NCBI RefSeq assembly: GCF_038624605.1
Contig: NZ_CP152020.1
Coordinates: 248,001 to 312,000, forward strand
Direction of reading: 5' to 3'
Length of the DNA stretch: 64,000 bases
Source: Psychrobacillus sp. FSL K6-4046
Lineage (GTDB): Bacteria; Bacillota; Bacilli; Bacillales_A; Planococcaceae
Below, piece by piece: positions 17,177-24,741 of this stretch. The notes under the pieces are model-generated. The model was not told the DNA's origin. It searched no databases and saw only the letters and a list, made by a program, of their open reading frames with translations. The position numbers and the translations under genes were made by a program. The number at the start of each line of letters is the position of its first letter. Position 1 is the first letter of the stretch.

Positions 17177-17974
17177 ATGATAAATAACTTTCAAACAAAA
17201 GATCTATCAATAGCCTACGATAAAAAAATAATTGTAGATGATTTAAATATTTCTATTCCAATCGGAAAAGTTACTGCATTGGTAGGAGCGAATGGCTCTG
17301 GGAAATCAACGATATTAAAAACGATTGCTCGTTTACTAGAGCCTCAGAGTGGCCAAGTTTTGCTGGATGGGGAAGCCATCCATACCTTCTCTACTAAAGA
17401 GATCGCAAAGAGATTAGCAATATTACCACAGAACCCAATTGCACCAGACGGATTGACGGTCAGTGAGCTAGTTGCTTATGGAAGATATCCACATCAGAAG
17501 GCATTCAGTACAAATACAAAGCAAGACTTTGAAATTATCCAATGGTCAATGGAAGCTACAGGTTTAATAGAATTTCAAAATCGTCCAGTAGATGAGCTGT
17601 CGGGCGGTCAAAGGCAGCGAGCATGGATCGCCCTGGCGCTAGCTCAAAAAACAAATATTTTATTGTTAGACGAACCCACGACTTTTTTAGATATGGGTCA
17701 TCAGTTAGAGGTTCTAAAGCTTATCCAAAAACTAAATCGAGAAGAGCAATGTACTATTGTGATGGTTGTACATGACTTAAACCATGCCACTCGTTTTGCA
17801 GATCATATTATATGTATTAAAGAAGGTAAAGTGGTCAGTAAAGGAAATCCCCACGAGGTTGTGACAGAGGAAGTTATGAAGGACGTGTTTCAAATTGAAG
17901 CTACTATTTGGATTGAACCAAAAACAGGGGTTCCGATATGTATTCCAATGGATGTGATAGGTGAAGAGAAGTGA
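17177..17974 (+). CDS. Iron-siderophore ABC transporter ATP-binding protein (FecE/FhuC/YusV type)
   Basis: 265 residues. It has Walker A GANGSGKST, signature LSGGQRQRAW, Walker B ILLLDEPTTFLD, and the H-loop VVHDLNHATRFADH. The segment LTVSELVAYGRYPHQ is typical of FhuC/YusV ATPases. It powers uptake through the two permeases that follow. Its stop overlaps the next GTG start (GTGA). Control is by the Fur box directly upstream. Confidence 0.92.
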   Translation: MINNFQTKDLSIAYDKKIIVDDLNISIPIGKVTALVGANGSGKSTILKTIARLLEPQSGQVLLDGEAIHTFSTKEIAKRLAILPQNPIAPDGLTVSELVAYGRYPHQKAFSTNTKQDFEIIQWSMEATGLIEFQNRPVDELSGGQRQRAWIALALAQKTNILLLDEPTTFLDMGHQLEVLKLIQKLNREEQCTIVMVVHDLNHATRFADHIICIKEGKVVSKGNPHEVVTEEVMKDVFQIEATIWIEPKTGVPICIPMDVIGEEK

Positions 17975-19002
17975 TAGATGATAAAACAACGGATCTTTAT
18001 TGTAAGGAAAGCAATAGAAGGTTTTATGTGACCTTTTTTATAAGTGTATTGTTGTTACTCGTTAGCATGCTGTTTGCATTTTCCTTTGGTGCAAAAAGCT
18101 TGCCCTTGGAAACGGTTTGGAATGCTCTTTGGAAAGGTAGTCAAGACAATATAGATTATCAAGTTCTTCAGTTTGTTCGGTTTCCTCGAGTATTAGCTGC
18201 TGCGTTAGTAGGGGCTGCCTTTGCAGTGGCAGGCGCTTTAATGCAAGGAGTAACTAGAAACCCTTTAGCTGATGTCGGAGTTCTAGGTATTAACGCTGGA
18301 GCAGCCTTTGTTGTTGCCCTTACGTTTGTCTTCTTTCCGCAGCTTCCATTCTCTGCCCTTATGGTTCTTTCGTTCCTAGGGGCAGCCTGTACGACCATGC
18401 TCATTTTTTTACTTGGTATGAACTCCCCAGGTGGGCTAACGCCAATTAAGCTCACACTGGCTGGCACCGTGATCGCCTCTATGCTTCATTCTTTAACTTC
18501 TGGTATAGCTATTTACTTTGAGCTTAGTCAAGACTTGGCATTTTGGTATGCAGGTGGAGTTGCAGGAGTGGAGTGGGCGCAGTTTTTATTAATCGCACCT
18601 ATTTTGCTTATTGTTTTAATGTTCTCTATGCTGCTTGGTAAGCCTTTATCATTGATGGCTATGGGAGAAGAAATAGCTACTAATTTAGGCTTAAATACAA
18701 AGAGAATACGATTGCTTGCTGTGTTATGTGCCTTGTTGTTGGCTGGAGTCTCTGTTTCCGCAGTTGGTTCCATCGCTTTCGTAGGATTAGTCATTCCACA
18801 TATTTCTCGGAAGCTAGTAGGGGTAGATTATCGATTTGTCCTTCCGATGAGCGCAGTACTTGGAGCTTTTTTGTTAGTAGTTGCTGATTTGGTTGCACGA
18901 ACCATTGATCCACCGAAGGAATTTGCTATAGGTGTTATCGTTGCCATGATTGGTGTTCCTTTCTTTTTATTTATTGCTAGAAGGGAAAAGAGACGACTAT
19001 GA
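17971..19002 (+). CDS. Iron-siderophore ABC permease, FecCD family (first)
   Basis: 343 residues, FecCD/BtuC-like with about nine or ten membrane segments. It has ALMQGVTRNPLADVGVLGINAGAA near the N-terminal third and VGSIAFVGLVIPHISRKLVG near the C-terminus, the family hallmarks. The GTG start overlaps the ATPase stop by 4 bp, and its end overlaps the second permease by 4 bp. It forms a heterodimeric channel with that protein. Confidence 0.92.
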   Translation: MIDDKTTDLYCKESNRRFYVTFFISVLLLLVSMLFAFSFGAKSLPLETVWNALWKGSQDNIDYQVLQFVRFPRVLAAALVGAAFAVAGALMQGVTRNPLADVGVLGINAGAAFVVALTFVFFPQLPFSALMVLSFLGAACTTMLIFLLGMNSPGGLTPIKLTLAGTVIASMLHSLTSGIAIYFELSQDLAFWYAGGVAGVEWAQFLLIAPILLIVLMFSMLLGKPLSLMAMGEEIATNLGLNTKRIRLLAVLCALLLAGVSVSAVGSIAFVGLVIPHISRKLVGVDYRFVLPMSAVLGAFLLVVADLVARTIDPPKEFAIGVIVAMIGVPFFLFIARREKRRL

Positions 19003-20018
19003 ATATGTTTCAGAAAAGAAAACAAAAGATGAGAAAAGTTGGATTTGTTCTATTGATAGTGGTTCTGATCACCATATTATATGGGTTGAATACAGGCTCT
19101 TTAAAAATAGCTCCTTTTGATGTTATAAAAACATTGCTTGGACAAGGTACGGATATATGGGAAATGATTTTATTCGACTATCGTTTACCGAGAATCTGTA
19201 TAACAGTATTAGCGGGCTTTGGGCTTGGCGTTGCAGGTGCAATTTTTCAAGGCATTACCCGAAACCCATTAGCTGACCCAGGTGTTTTAGGTATCCATGC
19301 AGGAGCAGGCGTCGGCTTAATGATTTATATGACATATTTTACTTCCTTAAATACACTACCTGCTCTTACGATTCCTTTGTTTACATTTGCAGGGGGTATA
19401 GTGGCAGCCACGTTGATCATGTTGTTTGCTTATGAAAAAGGGAAAGGCCTTTTGCCTAATAGATTATTGCTAGTAGGTATAGCAATTGCAGCAGGATTTA
19501 ATGCAGTTACCTTATATTTATCCCTCCAGTTAGATGAAAAAACTTATTCATTCGCAGCTAGCTGGCTACTAGGTAATATTTGGGGGAGAGACTGGATTCA
19601 TGTGTATGCGCTGTTGCCGTGGATTCTATTGCTTATACCTATTGTATATATGAAAAGTAAGACGTTAAATAGCTTTTCTCTAGGTGACTCCTTAGCTATG
19701 AGTATTGGGACAAGAGTGAATGATGAACGGATTAAATTGTTAGGACTTGCGGTTGCCTTATCTTGTGCAAGTGTGGCGATGACTGGAGGAATTGGATTCA
19801 TAGGTCTTGTGGCACCTCATATTGCAAGAAGATTAGTAGGCCCAGCTCACGAATATTTATTGCCAATTTCGGGATTGGTAGGGGTAGTAATTTTAGTGTT
19901 ATCCGATACGATAGCCCGCTCTATATTTGAACCTAGCGCAATTCCTGCAGGAGTGATTGTCTCGGCGATTGGAGCTCCATACTTTCTATACTTGCTATTC
20001 AAAGCAAAAAAATACTAA
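18999..20018 (+). CDS. Iron-siderophore ABC permease, FecCD family (second)
   Basis: 339 residues with the same fold as its neighbour. It has IFQGITRNPLADPGVLGIHAGAG, the coupling loop and GGIGFIGLVAPHIARRLVG. ATGA overlap with the first permease indicates tight coupling. The basic N-terminus MNMFQKRKQKMRK faces the cytosol. Confidence 0.92.
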   Translation: MNMFQKRKQKMRKVGFVLLIVVLITILYGLNTGSLKIAPFDVIKTLLGQGTDIWEMILFDYRLPRICITVLAGFGLGVAGAIFQGITRNPLADPGVLGIHAGAGVGLMIYMTYFTSLNTLPALTIPLFTFAGGIVAATLIMLFAYEKGKGLLPNRLLLVGIAIAAGFNAVTLYLSLQLDEKTYSFAASWLLGNIWGRDWIHVYALLPWILLLIPIVYMKSKTLNSFSLGDSLAMSIGTRVNDERIKLLGLAVALSCASVAMTGGIGFIGLVAPHIARRLVGPAHEYLLPISGLVGVVILVLSDTIARSIFEPSAIPAGVIVSAIGAPYFLYLLFKAKKY

Positions 20019-20052
20019 AAAACGTTGTGTTTCAGCATTTTCTAATTTATAA

Positions 20053-20067
20053 TGATAATCGTTATCA
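20053..20067. promoter_or_regulatory. Fur box upstream of the siderophore-binding protein gene
   Basis: TGATAATCGTTATCA is a near-perfect 7-1-7 Fur operator. It lies 20 bp before the binding-protein start, in the 70-bp gap after the second permease. The binding protein therefore has its own iron-repressed promoter. Confidence 0.85.
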
Positions 20068-20088
20068 ATTAAAGATTAGGAGAGAACA

Positions 20089-21012
20089 ATGAAAAAAATA
20101 TTAGTTATAATGACAGCATTGCTGCTATTGTTGTTAGCTGCATGTGGTTCAGAGACAAAAGATGATACAACGACAGATAAAAAAAGTGAGTCAGCAGTTG
20201 ATGAAACAGTAACAACTGATGAATATGATAAAAAAGTAGCCTCTATCTCCATCTTTTTAACGGGAGATTTAATGGCTTTAGGAATTACTCCAGATGGAAC
20301 GACAACGAGTGATTACTTACCACTTGATCCGGAGCGTTTCCCTTCTACAGAATATCTAGGTTTCACAAAAGAGCCAGATATGGAAGCTTTGATTGCCATG
20401 CAACCTGATGAAATCTTTATCGATGCAGAGTTTGCAGAGAAGCATGGTTTAGATAAATACGAAGCAATTGCAACGACACATGTGATTAACCTAGACGAAG
20501 GTCGATGGAAGGATCATCTGCTAAATATCGCTGAAATTGCGGACCGTAAAGAAACAGCAGAGGAATTTATCGCTGACTATGATGCTCAAGTAGAGAAGGT
20601 CGCTACTCTAGCTAAAGAAAAAATTGGTGATGGCACTGTAATGGCAGTGCGAGTATCTGCTAAAGGTATTCGTGTCTATGGGATGGAACGACCACTTGGT
20701 CCAATCCTATTTGAAGACTTGAAATTTACTCCTGCCAACGGTGTAAATCAAATAGATGGCAATTGGGAAAATATTTCGAAGGAAGTACTCCCTGATTTCA
20801 ATGCGGACACAATGTTTGTCCTAGTTTCTTCTGTTGATGAAGGTAGTGAGGAAGTTTTTGAAGAGCTACAAAACGATCCTATCTGGCAAAGTCTAAATGC
20901 TGTTAAAAATGACCAAGTATTTGTTATAGGTGAAAATCCATGGTTAGATTATTCAGCTTATGGAAACAAATTGGCATTAGAAAATTTACAAGATATTTTA
21001 GAGTCTAAATAA
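20089..21012 (+). CDS. Iron-siderophore ABC substrate-binding lipoprotein (FecB/FatB/YhfQ-like)
   Basis: 307 residues. It has a lipoprotein signal ending LLLLAAC, a Thr/Lys/Asp linker, then a class III helical-backbone binding fold. Landmarks are LMALGITPDGTT, YLGFTKEPDMEALIAMQPDEIF, and a C-terminal LENLQDILESK. It captures a ferric siderophore at the membrane face. The ligand (citrate, hydroxamate or other) cannot be told from sequence. Separate Fur control allows more binding protein than permease. Confidence 0.9.
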   Translation: MKKILVIMTALLLLLLAACGSETKDDTTTDKKSESAVDETVTTDEYDKKVASISIFLTGDLMALGITPDGTTTSDYLPLDPERFPSTEYLGFTKEPDMEALIAMQPDEIFIDAEFAEKHGLDKYEAIATTHVINLDEGRWKDHLLNIAEIADRKETAEEFIADYDAQVEKVATLAKEKIGDGTVMAVRVSAKGIRVYGMERPLGPILFEDLKFTPANGVNQIDGNWENISKEVLPDFNADTMFVLVSSVDEGSEEVFEELQNDPIWQSLNAVKNDQVFVIGENPWLDYSAYGNKLALENLQDILESK

Positions 21013-21022
21013 TAGGAGAGAT

Positions 21023-21054
21023 GGACGTCCAACAATGGGCGTCCTTTTCTTTTT
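21023..21054 (+). terminator. Terminator after the siderophore-binding protein gene
   Basis: The 8-bp stem GGACGTCC / GGGCGTCC has a 6-base loop and is followed by TTTTCTTTTTG. Confidence 0.85.
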
Positions 21055-21153
21055 GTCTATGCTGTTAATCGTAAAGAATGCACAAGGCGCACAAACATTC
21101 CTATCATGCTAAAATAGAGCTAACTAGAAACAGAAACAGAGAAAGGGTTTTAG

Positions 21154-24100
21154 ATGATGAATAGTACGATAAACGAAAAGAAAATTAAAGAACTATGTGG
21201 CATTACTGCTTTTAAAAAGGGTAAGGCTTATTTTCTTGCGGATAAGGTGCATCTTCATCCTAGCCCTAAAGATGAAAAGGTGATGAAAGCTACTGTAAAG
21301 GCAGGAGAGAATTTTATTGTCACTATAAAAGCTGACTCCGTTGGAGAGATTGTGGCCACTTGTACATGTCCCCCTGTCGGTTTTGTTTCCACCTATTGTC
21401 AGCATATTGCGGCTGCTCTCATCTCACTCGATGAAAAGCAACGAATGGATGGTTATTTGGCAGAAAGAATGCTAAATCTATTTGAAAAAAAGACCTCACC
21501 ACCTACAGGAAAGCAGCTGCACTTTGATGAAAGAAAGATACTGGAGATGGAGTTCACGTGCTGTACAGTTCCTTTGGAGGGAGGGGCTTACGGATTCGGT
21601 ATACAGTTAACTGTTGGCCCCGAACCATTTCAAGAAATAAAGCAGGTAGCAAAATTTCTCTATGAAATGGAAAGAAGAAGACCTTTCGAATATTCGCCAG
21701 GCTACTTCTATGCACCGGAGGTCTTTAGCTTTACAAGGGAAACGGATGACGTACTTCAAATATTAATGAAAAGTCAGCGCGTAAATAGTAAGGCATTAAT
21801 ACAGGACGATATTTTGCTTATGTCGGCCACCGATTGGGATAGACTTCTCCCTTTACTCATAAAAGCACCGAGAGTTAAGTTTCTACATGATGATTTTTAC
21901 TATGAAGGTATTCAACTTGGTCAAGAGCTGCCGATACGTTTTGAATTTGATGAAGCGAAGAAGCCTGACTATCAGTTGAACGTAAAAGGTCTCGATATGG
22001 TGACCGTATACAGATCCTATGGCTACGCATTTTCTAAAGGGGTGCTATACAAGCTACAGCCGGAGGAGACAAGCAGACTGGCAGAACTAAAAAGCATGCT
22101 GGACCAATCTGGTAAGCATGAGCTAATCATTCTAGAGAACAATATCGACCAATTCATGAAAACAGTTCTACCAGGCTTGATGAAGCTAGGTCAGGTCTAC
22201 ATAGCGGAGCCTATCTCTAAAAGGATGGGAGAAACTCCTCTAAAGGCGAAGCTGTTTCTCGATAGGGTGAAAAATCGCCTGCTTGCTGGCTTAGAGTTCC
22301 ATTACGGCCATCTGCTAGTCAATCCCTGTGAGGAAACAGAGGAGTCATTCACCCATTTTCCTGGTATACGGCGTCAAAGAGAGAAGGAGCTCGAAATCAT
22401 GAAGCTCTTGTTGGACTGCGGGTTCACCCAAACGCCAGGGGGATTTTACTTAATGGATGAGGAAGAAGAATATAACTTCCTGTATTATGTATTGCCAAAT
22501 GTTGAAAAGTGGGTGCAGGTATACGCTTCTACTGCTGTGAAATTACGGGTAGTGAAGGAATATACAGGTCCAAAGATAAGGATTGAGATGAAGGAAAGAA
22601 CCGAGTGGCTAGAGTTTCGCTTTGAGCTAGACGGTATAAAGGAAAAAGAAATTCAACAGCTGATGACAGCCATTGAAGAAAAAAGAAGATTTTATCGGAT
22701 ACCAAACGGGAATCTAGTGTCGCTTGAAACACCTGAATTTGTAGACCTTGCAAGATTCATGGAGGACATGGAGGTAAGCAGTGAACATTTTCGGGACGGG
22801 ATGCAGGTTCCTGTTCTAAAGGGGATGCAGATTGCACAGACACTAAGTCGAGGGGATCTACTTGAGCCAGGACAAAGATTTGCTAAGCTCCTTAGGAATC
22901 TAAATGAGCCGGAGAACCTGGAAGAGGATGTACCATTAGGGTTAGAAAATGTATTACGAGACTACCAAAAGGCGGGCTTCAGATGGTTTAAACTGATGGC
23001 ATCATATGGTTTTGGAGGTATACTCGCAGACGATATGGGGCTAGGGAAAACACTTCAAAGCATTGCCTTTATTGAATCGGTGCTATCAGAATCTCGTGTT
23101 CGAAAACAGCCCATATTGGTCGTTACGCCTGCATCACTCCTCTATAATTGGAAAAACGAGCTAGGCAAGTTTACTCCACATATAGATGTACAAATCATCG
23201 ATGGCAGTAAGGCAGACAGAAATGTGGCATGGAAAGCTGGGATAGAGGCTGATGTCCTCGTCACCTCCTATCCTTCCCTACGAATGGACACAGAGTGTTA
23301 TAGAGATCTTTTCTTTCATACTGTATTTTTTGATGAGGCACAGGCTTTTAAAAATCCAATGACAAAAACAGCTCGGGCAGTGAAGATGCTACAGGCCAAG
23401 CATCGATTTGCACTTACCGGGACACCAATAGAAAACTCTTTAGACGAGCTTTGGTCTATTTTCTATGTTGTATTTCCTGGTCTATTGCCAAACAGAAGAG
23501 AATTCAGTGAGATGAGAAGAGAGCATATCGCCAAACAAGTTCGCCCATTTATATTGCGGCGTATGAAAACGGATGTTTTACAAGAGCTGCCTAAGAAAAC
23601 GGAAATGGTCATCTATTCCGAACTGCAGGTCGAGCAAAAGAAACTATATGCCGCACACCTAGCAGAGCTTAAGCATGATGCCCTTAAACATTTAAAGAAA
23701 AAAACCTTCCGGAAGAATCGCATTAAATTTCTCGCTGGGCTAACTAGATTACGACAATTGTGCTGTCACCCAGCCCTCTTTGTAGAAGGCTATGAAGGGA
23801 GCTCCGCTAAATATGAGCAGTTAATGGAGATTTTAGAGGATTGCCGAATGACAGGTAGACGAGTGCTTGTTTTTTCTCAGTTTACTCAAATGCTAGCCAT
23901 TATCCGTAGACAGCTCATTAAGCAGGGGGCACCATACTTTTATATAGATGGACAAACCCCTCCAGTGGATCGTGTCAGTCTATGCGAACGATTTAACAAC
24001 GGAGAGGGAGACTTGTTCCTCGTGTCATTGAAGGCAGGGGGAACAGGGCTTAATCTCACCGGAGCAGATACCGTGATATTATATGACCTTTGGTGGAATC

Positions 24101-24318
24101 CAGCAGTGGAGCAGCAAGCAGCAGATCGTGCTCACCGCATGGGCCAAACAAATGAGGTTCAAGTCATTCGATTGGTAGCAAAAGGCACCATTGAAGAAAA
24201 AATTACACAGCTCCAGCATAGAAAACAAAATCTAATAGAAGAAGTAATCCATTCCGGACAAGATATATTAGCTGGAATGAATGAAGAAGACATTTTAGAG
24301 GTTTTGATGGGGGAGTGA
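21154..24318 (+). CDS. SWIM zinc-finger SNF2-family DEAD/DEAH helicase
   Basis: 1054 residues. The N-terminus has a SWIM zinc finger (TCTCPPVGFVSTYCQHIAAAL, C-x-C...C-x-H). A bacterial SNF2 N-domain follows, then the SNF2 ATPase (ILADDMGLGKTLQS, FFDEAQAFKN, LTGTPIENSLDELW) and helicase C domain (VFSQFTQM, SLKAGGTGLNLTGADTVI, QAADRAHRMGQT). It is an ATP-driven DNA translocase. Members of this type are widespread in Firmicutes, some in defence contexts, but the specific role is unknown. A small gene follows 1 bp later. Confidence 0.9.
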   Translation: MMNSTINEKKIKELCGITAFKKGKAYFLADKVHLHPSPKDEKVMKATVKAGENFIVTIKADSVGEIVATCTCPPVGFVSTYCQHIAAALISLDEKQRMDGYLAERMLNLFEKKTSPPTGKQLHFDERKILEMEFTCCTVPLEGGAYGFGIQLTVGPEPFQEIKQVAKFLYEMERRRPFEYSPGYFYAPEVFSFTRETDDVLQILMKSQRVNSKALIQDDILLMSATDWDRLLPLLIKAPRVKFLHDDFYYEGIQLGQELPIRFEFDEAKKPDYQLNVKGLDMVTVYRSYGYAFSKGVLYKLQPEETSRLAELKSMLDQSGKHELIILENNIDQFMKTVLPGLMKLGQVYIAEPISKRMGETPLKAKLFLDRVKNRLLAGLEFHYGHLLVNPCEETEESFTHFPGIRRQREKELEIMKLLLDCGFTQTPGGFYLMDEEEEYNFLYYVLPNVEKWVQVYASTAVKLRVVKEYTGPKIRIEMKERTEWLEFRFELDGIKEKEIQQLMTAIEEKRRFYRIPNGNLVSLETPEFVDLARFMEDMEVSSEHFRDGMQVPVLKGMQIAQTLSRGDLLEPGQRFAKLLRNLNEPENLEEDVPLGLENVLRDYQKAGFRWFKLMASYGFGGILADDMGLGKTLQSIAFIESVLSESRVRKQPILVVTPASLLYNWKNELGKFTPHIDVQIIDGSKADRNVAWKAGIEADVLVTSYPSLRMDTECYRDLFFHTVFFDEAQAFKNPMTKTARAVKMLQAKHRFALTGTPIENSLDELWSIFYVVFPGLLPNRREFSEMRREHIAKQVRPFILRRMKTDVLQELPKKTEMVIYSELQVEQKKLYAAHLAELKHDALKHLKKKTFRKNRIKFLAGLTRLRQLCCHPALFVEGYEGSSAKYEQLMEILEDCRMTGRRVLVFSQFTQMLAIIRRQLIKQGAPYFYIDGQTPPVDRVSLCERFNNGEGDLFLVSLKAGGTGLNLTGADTVILYDLWWNPAVEQQAADRAHRMGQTNEVQVIRLVAKGTIEEKITQLQHRKQNLIEEVIHSGQDILAGMNEEDILEVLMGE

Positions 24319-24371
24319 GATGACTGAAGAAAGAAAATGCAAAAGACACAGCAAAAAGCTTCACTAAAGCA

Positions 24372-24665
24372 TTGAAAGAATACTTTGGAGACCGAGTAGA
24401 TAATTTTTCAATTTACAACTTAACAGATACACCACAAGAAATGTTCTCGATAGACTTCCAAGCATATAAATACTTCATAGTTACGTTAGGTTATGATAGA
24501 GGCAGTTTTGGATGTGCTATTAACTACGGGAAATCTAATGTGAGTTTAGAAAACAGTCAGAAATGGTTTGATGAAGCAGATATGAATATCTTCTTAAAGG
24601 AATTGGAGCAACAGTTAAAATTAAGAATACCGGATAAATTTTTAGATTTTTATGGGTGGAAATAA
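24372..24665 (+). CDS. Small hypothetical protein; N-terminus apparently frameshifted
   Basis: The open frame from TTG 24372 gives 97 residues, MKEYFGDRVDNFSIYNLTD... . Reading further back in frame gives KKENAKDTAKSFTKAL, clearly coding, but it meets a TGA and has no start. ATG 24320, with a GGGGGAG site, reads MTEE in another frame. Skipping one A in the run at about 24331-24334 joins MTEE to ENAKDTAKS. The gene was therefore probably 24320-24664 with a +1 indel near its start (mutation or sequencing error). The family is not recognised; size and acidic helix-plus-sheet look resemble immunity-type proteins, which is only a guess. Confidence 0.55.
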   Translation: MKEYFGDRVDNFSIYNLTDTPQEMFSIDFQAYKYFIVTLGYDRGSFGCAINYGKSNVSLENSQKWFDEADMNIFLKELEQQLKLRIPDKFLDFYGWK

Positions 24666-24696
24666 AGGATAAGAGATTAGTAAAGAATTATTAATG

Positions 24697-24740
24697 AAAA
24701 AAGAGCATCTTTAACATAAGAGTTAGAGATACTCTTTTTT
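24697..24740. terminator. Bidirectional terminator between convergent genes
   Basis: A long stem AAAAAGAGCATCTTTAAC pairs with GTTAGAGATACTCTTTTT (two G-U pairs), with A- and T-runs outside. Confidence 0.85.
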
Positions 24741-24741
24741 A

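Noticed and set aside
17777-20018. Several minus-strand frames opposite the FecCD permease genes
   Set aside because: They mirror the hydrophobic codon pattern of the real permeases and have no ribosome sites.
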